A stretch of DNA of 64,000 nt from JANXDG01 sp964561135 (GTDB lineage: Bacteria > Elusimicrobiota > Endomicrobiia > DTEH01), in the NCBI GenBank assembly GCA_964561135.1, contig CAZLOB010000054.1, positions 1 through 64,000 on the forward strand, given 5' to 3'. Shown here piece by piece: positions 52,571-61,229 of this stretch; position 1 is the first letter of the stretch, and every line of letters begins with the position of its first letter. The notes beneath the pieces are model-generated. The model saw only the letters and a program-made list of their open reading frames with translations, made no database searches and had not been told where the DNA came from. A program made the translations under genes and the position numbers.

Positions 52571-53859
52571 AGACTCCACCGCAAACTATCACACAAAAAA
52601 TTATTGCAAAACATTGCCAAAAAAAATATGTAGAAGAAGATGAGTTTGTTTTAGCAAAAGTAGATTTAGCGTTAAGCAACGATGTTACAACACCTCTTGC
52701 AATAAAACAATTTTACCAAATTTTTGAAGGAACTAATAAAGAACCAAAATTGTTTGATAAAAACAAAGTCGTTATTGTTTTAGATCATTTTGTACCAAAT
52801 AAAGATATCCCTTCAGCACAACAAAATAAGTTTATTACAGAGTTTGTAAAAAAATTTAAAATAAAACATTTTTATTCAGGTGGAGATGCAGGTATAGAAC
52901 ATGCTCTCCTGCCAGAAAAAGGACTTATAAAACCAGCAGATCTAATAATAGGTGCTGATTCACATACTTGTACATATGGCGCGTTAGGAGCATTTTCTAC
53001 AGGTGTGGGCTCAACAGATTTATCTGTAGTATGGGCAACAGGTAAAATTTGGCTTAAAGTACCAAAAACGATAAAGATTATATATTACGGCAAACTTAAT
53101 AAAAATGTTTTTGGTAAAGACTTGATTTTAGCTACAATTGCAAAGATTGGTGTTGATGGCGCAAATTATAAAACTATTGAACTTTCTGGAGAAGTGGTAA
53201 AAAAACTTTCAATATATAGCAGGTTCACAATGACAAATATGGCAATAGAATGTGGTGCAAAAAATGGTATAATAGAACCTGATGAGACCACATATAGATA
53301 CTTAAAAGAAGTTCAAGGTTCAAAGTTCAAAACTCAAAATATACTAGGATTAAAAAGTGATAAAGATGCAAAGTATTTAGAAACAATAGAAATTGATTGT
53401 AGCAAAATTTATCCACAAGTTGCATTACCTCATTTACCTTCAAATAGTATTAATGTAAAAGATTTAAACAAAAAAATTTATATAGATCAGGTTGTCATTG
53501 GTTCTTGTACAAATGGTTGGTACGAAGATTTATATTTGGCAGCGAAAGTCTTGAAAGGAAAAAAAGTAAACCCTAATGTCAGATGTTTGATATTTCCAGC
53601 AACGCCAAAGATTTATTATCAAGCGTTGAAAACAGGTCTTATAGAAATTTTTATTAAAGCAGGTTGTATAATAAACCCGCCGACATGCGGACCTTGCCTT
53701 GGTGGACATTTAGGTATCCTTGCGGAAGGTGAGAAAGCAGTTGCTACAACAAACAGAAACTTCATTGGTCGGATGGGACATACAAAAAGTGAAGTGTATC
53801 TAACTAATCCTGTTGTAGCAGCTTATTCTGCAGTACGAGGTTATATTTCTTGCGAGTGA
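52567..53859 (+). CDS. leuC: 3-isopropylmalate dehydratase large subunit
   Basis: 430 residues of the aconitase superfamily. Fe-S cluster cysteines appear in GSCTNG and the CGPCLGG pair; DSHTCTYGALG holds active-site residues. The length is that of the bacterial/archaeal LeuC type 2 or homoaconitase-like form, so 2,3-dimethylmalate or homoaconitate substrates cannot be excluded. With LeuD it isomerises isopropylmalate. Its end overlaps the convergent pseudouridine synthase gene by 19 bases. Confidence 0.93.
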   Translation: MKTPPQTITQKIIAKHCQKKYVEEDEFVLAKVDLALSNDVTTPLAIKQFYQIFEGTNKEPKLFDKNKVVIVLDHFVPNKDIPSAQQNKFITEFVKKFKIKHFYSGGDAGIEHALLPEKGLIKPADLIIGADSHTCTYGALGAFSTGVGSTDLSVVWATGKIWLKVPKTIKIIYYGKLNKNVFGKDLILATIAKIGVDGANYKTIELSGEVVKKLSIYSRFTMTNMAIECGAKNGIIEPDETTYRYLKEVQGSKFKTQNILGLKSDKDAKYLETIEIDCSKIYPQVALPHLPSNSINVKDLNKKIYIDQVVIGSCTNGWYEDLYLAAKVLKGKKVNPNVRCLIFPATPKIYYQALKTGLIEIFIKAGCIINPPTCGPCLGGHLGILAEGEKAVATTNRNFIGRMGHTKSEVYLTNPVVAAYSAVRGYISCE

Positions 53860-54584
53860 TAATTATTATATTTTCTTAAATATTTCAGAACCAAACTAAA
53901 ATCTTTTGGTGGCTCACATTGTAGTTCAACGAACTCTTTTTTTCTAAAATGATAAAATCTTATTTTGTACGAATGTAATGCAGTGCGGGATATTAATGGT
54001 TTTTCTCTTTCATCTTTTTTGAATTTATAATCTTTTTTAATCTGAGATAAATAAAACTCTTTTGTATTAGAGTATAATTTGTCTGCTAACAGTGGGTAAC
54101 CAATCGTTGCAAAATGAATACGTATTTGGTGTCTTCTACCAGTAATAGGGTATGCTTCAACTAAAGTATAATTTTTAAACCGTTCTATAACCTTATATTC
54201 TGTAATTGATGGTTTTCCATCAACAAAATCTATTTTTACTTTTTGTGGATTGTTTGTATCAGGAGCAATCGGTAATTCTATTTTCCCATCTTTAACATCA
54301 ATCCTTCCTTGTGTTATCGCAAGATATGTTTTTTTAACTTTACGTAAGAAAAACTGATGCACAAGTTCTTTATGGGCAATCTCATTTTTTGCAAAACATA
54401 TAATACCAGATGTTTCTTTATCCAACCTGTGAACTATAAAAATTCTTTTATACTTGCTTTCTAAAATATCCTGTAAGTTAGGTAAAAAAATATCGTATCT
54501 GTCAGGAATAGTCAAAACATTTGGTGGTTTGTCTACAATAACATAATCTTCATCTTCGTAAAGAATTTTTATTTCATTCTTCAT
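53841..54584 (-). CDS. RluA-family pseudouridine synthase without S4 domain
   Basis: 247 residues. It begins directly at the catalytic domain (ILYEDEDYVIVDKPPNVLT); the catalytic HRLDKETSG and GRRHQIRIHF are present. Lack of an S4 domain makes it RluA- or RluC-like; the substrate is unknown. It is oriented against leuC and leuD and separates them. It is the second member of the family in the window, the other being rluD at 15 kb. Confidence 0.9.
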   Translation of the reverse strand: MKNEIKILYEDEDYVIVDKPPNVLTIPDRYDIFLPNLQDILESKYKRIFIVHRLDKETSGIICFAKNEIAHKELVHQFFLRKVKKTYLAITQGRIDVKDGKIELPIAPDTNNPQKVKIDFVDGKPSITEYKVIERFKNYTLVEAYPITGRRHQIRIHFATIGYPLLADKLYSNTKEFYLSQIKKDYKFKKDEREKPLISRTALHSYKIRFYHFRKKEFVELQCEPPKDFSLVLKYLRKYNNYHSQEI

Positions 54585-54901
54585 TGTTGAAAAACAACTT
54601 AAGTTTTTATAAAAACTAATGTAGGAAAAATTTTAATCAAAATCAATAAAAAATAAATGACTAAAAAATTGAGTTTTTAAAAAGGCAGCTATAATCTTTA
54701 AGCTTTTAATACAAAACAGTCTTGTCAACTATTTTCTAGAGTATTTAATAAGGAAAAAAGTTGGTATTTGGCTAAAAAATATTATTTTACTAATTAGTTA
54801 AAAACTATCGAAGTTTATAAAGAAAAAGAAATTTTGGGTTATTATAAAAGAAATGAATTATTTTTTGAAAATTTTATAAAGTTTTTAGAAAAAAGGCATG
54901 T
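54585..54901. other. 317-base gap before leuD with a possible coding remnant
   Basis: Very AT-rich. On the plus strand about 54800-54905 reads open as KTIEVYKEKEILGYYKRN-like codons and ends at a TGA overlapping the leuD ATG, but has no start codon and a stop just upstream. It may be the tail of a lost gene; no family is recognised. No clear leuD promoter or Shine-Dalgarno sequence is evident. Confidence 0.3.
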
Positions 54902-55393
54902 ATGAAACTAAAAGGTATTGTTTATAAATGTCCTGACAATGTAGATACTGATGTAATAATTCCTGCAAAATATCTTAATACTTCTGACCCTAACTTTCTT
55001 GCACAACATTGTTTAGAACCTTTAGTTGAACAATTTGATGTACAGCTCACATCTTCGCACATTATTGTCGCTGGAAAAAACTTTGGGTGTGGATCATCTC
55101 GCGAACACGCTCCTTTATCAATAAAAGCAAAAGGTATAAAATGTATAGTAGCAGAAAGTTTTGCACGAATATTTTTTAGAAATGCAATTAACATTGGTCT
55201 TCCAGTAATAGAACTTTTAGATGCTACTAAAAAGTTTGACTTCGGTGACGAAATAGAAATAGATTTTCTTAACGGTATAATAAGAAACAATACTAAAAAT
55301 ACTAAATACACTGTTAAACCTTTTCCTGAGTTTTTACAACAAATAATATCTGCAGGAAATATTATTAACTTCGTCAAAAAAAAATTAATATAA
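54902..55393 (+). CDS. leuD: 3-isopropylmalate dehydratase small subunit
   Basis: 163 residues of the aconitase swivel domain: VDTDVIIPAKYL at the start and the substrate loop GKNFGCGSSREHAP, followed by AESFARIFFRNAIN. It matches the short LeuD paired with type 2 LeuC. It is separated from leuC by an inverted gene, so it needs its own promoter or read-through. leuB is not in the window. Confidence 0.94.
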   Translation: MKLKGIVYKCPDNVDTDVIIPAKYLNTSDPNFLAQHCLEPLVEQFDVQLTSSHIIVAGKNFGCGSSREHAPLSIKAKGIKCIVAESFARIFFRNAINIGLPVIELLDATKKFDFGDEIEIDFLNGIIRNNTKNTKYTVKPFPEFLQQIISAGNIINFVKKKLI

Positions 55394-55405
55394 AAAAGAA
55401 TAAAT

Positions 55406-56032
55406 GTGAATCACAAAAAATTTTTCTATTATATTGTAGCATTGTTTGTATGCACCTATTCTTCAATATCGCAAGAAGAAATAAATTCAACAAAAAATTT
55501 GTGGATAACATCAGTTGAAAAAAACAAAACGAATGAATATTCTATTATACTAAACGATCTTATAGTGATAAAAGAAATAAAACTAAAGAAAACAAAAATT
55601 GGGAAAAGGGAAATTATCAACCTTGAATTCCCAACTTATATATCAAAACATGGTAAAGCATATCCACAAATTATTGCTTTAAATAAACAACTACAACAAC
55701 GTATAATAAAAGCTATCACAACACTTACACCTGAAAAATCATCAACAAAAGTTGAACCTTCGTTTACAATAAATAAATTTACCCCATACACAAAAGCAAC
55801 ATCAAGTTTAAAAGTTTTTGCTTCAGTTGTTTTCGAAAACAGCCTTGAGATTGAATGCAGAGTTATGGAAAGGAACCGTAACGCTTGGGTTGTTTGGCCT
55901 GCTAGGAAAGACCAAATTACTAACAAATGGATACCACAAGTAGCTTTTACATCTAAAGAATATAAAAAGAAAATAGAACAAAGTTTGTTATCAAAATATA
56001 AAACAAGTAAAGTAGAAGCTTCTGAAGAATAA
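55406..56032 (+). CDS. Exported protein with two SpoVG-like domains
   Basis: 208 residues, starting with GTG at 55406. A hydrophobic signal (about 4-22) is followed by two consecutive segments that look alike. Segment 1 (about 30-100) runs WITSVEKNK, YSIILNDLIVIKEIKL, EFPTYISKHGK, LNKQLQQRIIKAI. Segment 2 (about 122-200) runs FTINKFTPY, KVFASVVFENSLEI, WPARKD, KKIEQSLLSKY. Both follow the SpoVG pattern of I-x-x-V, a beta strand ending in a conserved I/V-K, a P-x-x-K/R-x block, then a helix. SpoVG normally is cytoplasmic, single-domain and nucleic-acid binding. It follows leuD by 12 bases. Confidence 0.6.
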   Translation: MNHKKFFYYIVALFVCTYSSISQEEINSTKNLWITSVEKNKTNEYSIILNDLIVIKEIKLKKTKIGKREIINLEFPTYISKHGKAYPQIIALNKQLQQRIIKAITTLTPEKSSTKVEPSFTINKFTPYTKATSSLKVFASVVFENSLEIECRVMERNRNAWVVWPARKDQITNKWIPQVAFTSKEYKKKIEQSLLSKYKTSKVEASEE

Positions 56033-56046
56033 AAATATACAAAGCT

Positions 56047-58026
56047 TTAATCACGCCAGGGAAAATAAAGTTTATCAATATCAGAAATTTTTGTCCCAAC
56101 ATAAGGTTTAAATTTTAGTCCTACAAACCCACCGATTTCAAATACATATGGTGTTGTAGTAGAAATAGATTTCCTTATATTACAAAAAACTTTTGCTTCC
56201 CAACAATGTAGATCTTTATATAATTCAAAATTTGTATTTACTAACTCAACATTTTCTTTTTCTATGTTTAAAGTACTCCTTAGCTTAAGTTGAACGTTAT
56301 CAGGAATATATACATTAATCCTTGAAGTAATTACATCTTTTTTTTGAGAATAACTTTTTGAATAAACAAAATCTAACCTATTGTTAAAATCAAATCTGTA
56401 TCCTAAAGAAACTTGTAAATTTTGTAATATATTTTCATCTATCTTATATTCAGTGTGTGTAAAAAAATCAACCTTTTTGTATGACGAACCAAAATCTGTG
56501 TTTAACACATAAAATTTTTTGTACCAACTATTACTATCAATTTTTGCTAAAAAATTATAAGTAGTATAGATTCTTAAAAAATTTTGTCTATAAAACAAAT
56601 CAACCCGTGGTGATAAACTGTTTGTCAACACATTAGAAGAAAAAATTATACTGAAAGAATTATCTATCGACTTTATTTTGTAATTATACGATAAATCAAA
56701 GCTGCAAAAATTAGATGGATAAAATCTTAATGGGAAAACAAAACTATAAAAGTTATAAAATAAGCTTCTATCAGAATAAAAGTTTAAAAAAGATTGCATT
56801 AATAAAGTTGGTGAAAATGAAATGTTTTTAGATAACCTCAAAGGAATAAAAACATTGAAATTATTATCTGAAAGGACAGCATAATAAGTTGATGATTCTA
56901 TAAATGAAGGCACAATATTTAAACTTTCATTAAACTTTATTTTCCCAATACTAAATGGATACACTATAAAGTTTACAGGTGTTTTATAGTAGTTATTTAT
57001 AAACTTGTTTTGTTGAGTATCAAAACTGTCATAGCGTAAATATGAGAATCTTAACAAAAATTTCTGAGTGTCATAAGAAATTGAGATACCTGAGTTCAAA
57101 TCTCTTTTTACCAAAAACCAGTTTTCTTTCTCATATAAATTATAAAACTGTTCATTACTTAAATATTCAACATTACTTTTTAACACACATGAAGGAAAAA
57201 TTGTGTGGCTGTTATTAATTCTGACATTTATTTGTGTTTTCCCATCTTTAAAATTATTAACTGTATATAAATACATTGCTCCGTTATACGAAGTAGAACT
57301 ATATTTAATCTCGCTTCCTAAACCTACACTGTCAATAGAATATAAATCACACATAAATTTTATATCAAAATTCTCTAAAAATTTTCTTCCATACTCTATT
57401 TTAGTAATTAACCCGCGTTCGTTTTCATAAGAAGGATCTACTGTTAAATAATATTTTGACGGTTTCAAAGATATTCTATAATACGGAACCCATAAAACTG
57501 AAATATTTCTTAAAACTAAGGAAGGTGAGTAAAGCTTTATTTCTTTATATGGATAAATTACAACTTTCTTTGATTTTAAATAATAATGTGGAGTTTTAAA
57601 ATTGCAATGTGTTATTTTTGCTTCTTCAAGTAAAAGATTTTCTTTACCTACTACACAAGATTTACTATAACTGTAATATGGATCGTAGAAAGAATAAAAA
57701 TTTTGTATCATAATTTTTTCAGAGTTAACATCATATTGCAAACTTTTTGCAAAAAGTCTATTATCATAATGAGATAAAAAAACATCTGTTGAAATATAAA
57801 TAACATTTTTTTGTGTATCATAAAACAATTTTTCTGTCTCAAGAAAAACATCTTTATATTGCAACCTAACATTTCCTTCAGCAATAACTATGTTATTAGT
57901 TTTATCAAAGATAACACTTTCCGCAGTAAGTTTTAATTCCTGTAGGAAAATTTTTGTGTCAACAAAAAACAAAAACTGGCTAACAAAAAGAAAAAACAAA
58001 ATTTTTTTGGGGTAGAATTTTATCAT
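56047..58026 (-). CDS. lptD: LptD-like LPS assembly outer-membrane protein
   Basis: 659 residues. A signal peptide is followed by an OstA/LptA-like jellyroll (about 30-140; ELKLTAESVIFDK, VIAEGNVRLQYKD, ETEKLFYD) and a long beta-barrel (about 150-659) with the conserved W-V-P-Y-Y-R-I-S-L segment typical of LptD. The two disulfide cysteines are not evident. The usual role is insertion of lipopolysaccharide into the outer leaflet. The ATG overlaps the ROK gene stop (ATGA). Confidence 0.82.
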   Translation of the reverse strand: MIKFYPKKILFFLFVSQFLFFVDTKIFLQELKLTAESVIFDKTNNIVIAEGNVRLQYKDVFLETEKLFYDTQKNVIYISTDVFLSHYDNRLFAKSLQYDVNSEKIMIQNFYSFYDPYYSYSKSCVVGKENLLLEEAKITHCNFKTPHYYLKSKKVVIYPYKEIKLYSPSLVLRNISVLWVPYYRISLKPSKYYLTVDPSYENERGLITKIEYGRKFLENFDIKFMCDLYSIDSVGLGSEIKYSSTSYNGAMYLYTVNNFKDGKTQINVRINNSHTIFPSCVLKSNVEYLSNEQFYNLYEKENWFLVKRDLNSGISISYDTQKFLLRFSYLRYDSFDTQQNKFINNYYKTPVNFIVYPFSIGKIKFNESLNIVPSFIESSTYYAVLSDNNFNVFIPLRLSKNISFSPTLLMQSFLNFYSDRSLFYNFYSFVFPLRFYPSNFCSFDLSYNYKIKSIDNSFSIIFSSNVLTNSLSPRVDLFYRQNFLRIYTTYNFLAKIDSNSWYKKFYVLNTDFGSSYKKVDFFTHTEYKIDENILQNLQVSLGYRFDFNNRLDFVYSKSYSQKKDVITSRINVYIPDNVQLKLRSTLNIEKENVELVNTNFELYKDLHCWEAKVFCNIRKSISTTTPYVFEIGGFVGLKFKPYVGTKISDIDKLYFPWRD

Positions 58027-59024
58027 AAAAGAAAAGATTTTATTGCAAGTATCCCTGCACCTATAACACCGTAGTGTTGTCCTTTTACCACTTTATATTT
58101 TATATTTCGTAAAAACGGATGTTTACTTTCTTTTATAACAGGCCAGACACGATTTTTAACTTCTTGTATTGTAGTTGGCAAGAAAAACTTGTGAGCGTTT
58201 GCAACACCGCCTGTTAACACAACAAACTCTGGAGCAAAAATGTTTACTAAATTACTTACAACTACTCCCAAATATTTACCATACATTCTCCATTTTTCTA
58301 ACGAGTATTCATCACCTCTTTTAGCAGCTTCATATAAAATTTTAGTATCCATACTATCCAAGTTATTTTTAAGCAGTCTATATAAAATTGTTTTTATCTT
58401 TCTACTCTTAAGTTCTCTTATAATGTTATGGATAAACCATCTCGCACCAATATAACTCTCAAGACAGCCTCTATTACCACAACCACATGCATTACCTTCT
58501 GTTTCAACTACTATATGTCCAAGTTCTGTTGCAGAAAAAGCCCTCCCATACAAAAGTTCGCCTTTATAAATGACGCCACCGCCTATACCAGTACCTAAAG
58601 TAAAACATACCATGTTTTGTACATAAGGATATTTAGTTTTTATCTTAGCATAATATATCCCCAAAGTAGCAAGGTTAGCGTCGTTGTCAATAACAGTTGG
58701 TAAAGAAAATTTTTTTTCAAACAAACTTTTTATTGACAAATTTTCCCACATTATATTAGGCGCATAAATTACATATCCGCTATAAAAATCTAACAGTCCT
58801 GCAATTGCTATACCACAAGCTTTAACATCTTTTCGTAATTTATTTATTCTTTTTACTTGTTCAACAATTAAATCTATCATCTTTTCAACATTATTTTGGC
58901 CACGAATTGTCTTCATAGTCCAACTGTCTTCTAAAACAAAGTTGTTTTCATCAACACATTTTATTATACCAAATTTTGTCTCTGTACCACCAATATCTAT
59001 ACCTATTGCAACTTTAGTTTTCAT
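58023..59024 (-). CDS. ROK-family sugar kinase (glucokinase-like)
   Basis: 333 residues. N-terminal ATP site DIGGTETKFG, catalytic Asp in DNDANLA, GTGIGGGVI, and the zinc-binding ROK motif GHIVVETEGNACGCGNRGCLESYIG. No DNA-binding domain, so it is a kinase, probably for glucose or N-acetylated hexoses. It overlaps the glycosyltransferase gene by 11 bases and touches lptD. Confidence 0.92.
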   Translation of the reverse strand: MKTKVAIGIDIGGTETKFGIIKCVDENNFVLEDSWTMKTIRGQNNVEKMIDLIVEQVKRINKLRKDVKACGIAIAGLLDFYSGYVIYAPNIMWENLSIKSLFEKKFSLPTVIDNDANLATLGIYYAKIKTKYPYVQNMVCFTLGTGIGGGVIYKGELLYGRAFSATELGHIVVETEGNACGCGNRGCLESYIGARWFIHNIIRELKSRKIKTILYRLLKNNLDSMDTKILYEAAKRGDEYSLEKWRMYGKYLGVVVSNLVNIFAPEFVVLTGGVANAHKFFLPTTIQEVKNRVWPVIKESKHPFLRNIKYKVVKGQHYGVIGAGILAIKSFLL

Positions 59025-59736
59025 AAGTTAAATAATTTACAATAAAATTAAAATAAGAAAGAATATTTTTTACTAATTTTAATTTACTTTTTCCATATTT
59101 TTTATAATATTTCAACTTTAATGGTACTTCACATATTTTTGGTTTAAATTTTAATAACTTCAACAAAATTTCTAACTGAACAACAAAATTTCTCTGTGTT
59201 ATAAACTTTTCTTTATATTCATCATTTGCTTGCAACAAAATTTTACCTGAATACAAACGATATCCCGTTGTATAATCTTTTAAATTAGGATATGGAAACA
59301 AAAATTTTAAAAAAATTTTTGCCAAATATGAAAAAAGTTTTCTATACCAAACAACACCTATTTGTTTAGCACCAAAACAATATCTCGATGCAATCACAAT
59401 ATCATATCCTTCTTCAAACTTTTTCAACATGTACCAAACAAGCTCTATCGGATGTGTATTATCAGCATCTAATGTAACTACAACATCTTGCGAAGAAAGT
59501 TTAGGAATAATATATTTAAAACCTGTTCTTAAAGCAAAACCTAAACCTAAATTTCTTACATGATGAATAACAAATATATCATCTAATAAAAGTTTCTCAA
59601 GAACATATTTCGTATTGTCAGTAGAACCATCATTAACTACTACAATCTTATAGTTTCTCATAAGTTGTCTAATAGAATTTATCACTTCAACTATGTTTAC
59701 TTCTTCATTATAAGCACAAACTAAAAAATAAATCAT
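59014..59736 (-). CDS. Family 2 glycosyltransferase (dolichol-phosphate mannosyltransferase-like)
   Basis: 240 residues. GT-A fold with VCAYNEEVNI, VVNDGSTDNT, NLGLGFALRTGFKY, and the D-A-D metal motif in TLDADNTHP; ASRYCFGAKQ and DYTTGYRLY follow. No transmembrane C-terminus, so it is of the short DPM1 type, making a lipid-linked sugar on the cytoplasmic membrane face. Its ATG overlaps the stop of the ligase gene. Confidence 0.9.
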   Translation of the reverse strand: MIYFLVCAYNEEVNIVEVINSIRQLMRNYKIVVVNDGSTDNTKYVLEKLLLDDIFVIHHVRNLGLGFALRTGFKYIIPKLSSQDVVVTLDADNTHPIELVWYMLKKFEEGYDIVIASRYCFGAKQIGVVWYRKLFSYLAKIFLKFLFPYPNLKDYTTGYRLYSGKILLQANDEYKEKFITQRNFVVQLEILLKLLKFKPKICEVPLKLKYYKKYGKSKLKLVKNILSYFNFIVNYLTYEN

Positions 59737-61226
59737 CCTAATTCCTTTTTTAAAATTTTTATGTATTTGTTTGCTAACTTAGGATTAACCTGCAACATTT
59801 GTTTCAAAAATTTATATCCATCAGATTTATTACCAAATTTAAAATTTATAACAGAAATATAAAAATAACTTTCAACATCAAACGGATTTGTTTTAATAAC
59901 ATTTATAAACATTTTTTTTGCTTCTTCAAGATTATCTTCTTCAACAAAAGAAACAGCAAGATATTTCCATCCTAACCAACATGTTTCATCTAAAGAAACA
60001 GCTTTGTAAAAATTATCTTTTTGTTTAGAATTAACTAATACCATAATTTTGTCCATTTTGAAAAAAGAAATTATACAGTATAACAAAAAAATTGACAAAA
60101 ATAAAAAGTATAAAAGATTAACAACTCTATTTTTTCCTTCAAACATATATTTATTTTTATCCTCAACGGCTAAGGATGATAAAAAAATAAAAAATAAAAT
60201 ACTATTTTGTGGAATATATAAAACATAATCAAAAAAATTTTGTATAAGCACACCATATAAAGGATAAAGAAAAATCTTATTTTTTATTTTTTTCAAAATA
60301 TAAAATATAAAAAATAAAAACAAAAAAAGACCCACCACACCTATCTCTGCCGCTAAATGGACAAAATAATTATGGACAAAAATTGTTGCAATTGAAGGTT
60401 CTATATAAACATTTGTTAAATATTGTGGATAATAAAATTTAAAATTTCCTAACCCTACACCAAAAATGAAATGTTCTAACCAAATTTTTAATCCAATAAC
60501 CAACCATATCATTCTATCAATGACGCTATTAAAATTTATCACAGAAAATAACAAAAATAATGAAACAATTATCACCCATTTTAGAAATCTGTTTTTTATA
60601 AAAACAAACACTATCACTGCTATTACAACAAAAATGGCAGAAAAACTTTTTAAAAATAACAAAAAAAAGGAAGAAATAGTTAATGTTAAAAAAACCAACA
60701 ACTTATTCTGTTTTTTCAGATATAGATAAAAAAAAGAAAATAACCAACTAAATAAACAATAACAAGCAAAAATGTTAGTGTTGTAAACAAAAAAATTTAA
60801 TAATTCTTCTTTGCCAAAAATATATACTAAAAAAAAGAAAAGTTGGACTATCAAGAAACTTATCACTAACTCTCCTTCTAAACTTCTTTGTATAAAAACT
60901 TCATAAAACACAAAAAATGTTGTTATATAAAAACAAAAATTTAAAAGCTCTGTTTTGCTTTCAAACTGTATTTTTGAAACAAGATAAGTATTTAAAAAAA
61001 GATAAAATAAAAAAAATAAAAGTGAAAATACAATGATTAGATTATTTTTAATAAAAAATTTTTTTGAAAAATAAAAGTTCGCTAAAAAAATAATAACTAA
61101 AAGAAAAGATAAAACAAGTTTTGAAAAAAAAGAAACACTGCTAAATAGCAAAACTAAAGCAACAAGAAAAATAACTACGACAATTGAGAGAAATTTTGAA
61201 ATAATTTTTTCTAAAAAAATTTCCAT
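59733..61226 (-). CDS. O-antigen ligase/polymerase-like (Wzy_C) protein with TPR tail
   Basis: 497 residues, about ten to twelve transmembrane helices (about 10-395) with the Wzy_C periplasmic loop (FGVGLGNFKFYYP, then NYFVHLAAEIGVVGL). A soluble C-terminal part (about 400-497) has two TPR-like repeats (LGWKYLAVSFVEEDNLEEA, VESYFYISVINFKFG). The family includes O-antigen ligases, polymerases and pilin glycosyltransferases. Its place directly after pilQ (three-base gap) makes glycosylation of pilin plausible; this is inference. Confidence 0.83.
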   Translation of the reverse strand: MEIFLEKIISKFLSIVVVIFLVALVLLFSSVSFFSKLVLSFLLVIIFLANFYFSKKFFIKNNLIIVFSLLFFLFYLFLNTYLVSKIQFESKTELLNFCFYITTFFVFYEVFIQRSLEGELVISFLIVQLFFFLVYIFGKEELLNFFVYNTNIFACYCLFSWLFSFFYLYLKKQNKLLVFLTLTISSFFLLFLKSFSAIFVVIAVIVFVFIKNRFLKWVIIVSLFLLFSVINFNSVIDRMIWLVIGLKIWLEHFIFGVGLGNFKFYYPQYLTNVYIEPSIATIFVHNYFVHLAAEIGVVGLFLFLFFIFYILKKIKNKIFLYPLYGVLIQNFFDYVLYIPQNSILFFIFLSSLAVEDKNKYMFEGKNRVVNLLYFLFLSIFLLYCIISFFKMDKIMVLVNSKQKDNFYKAVSLDETCWLGWKYLAVSFVEEDNLEEAKKMFINVIKTNPFDVESYFYISVINFKFGNKSDGYKFLKQMLQVNPKLANKYIKILKKELG

Positions 61227-61229
61227 CCA

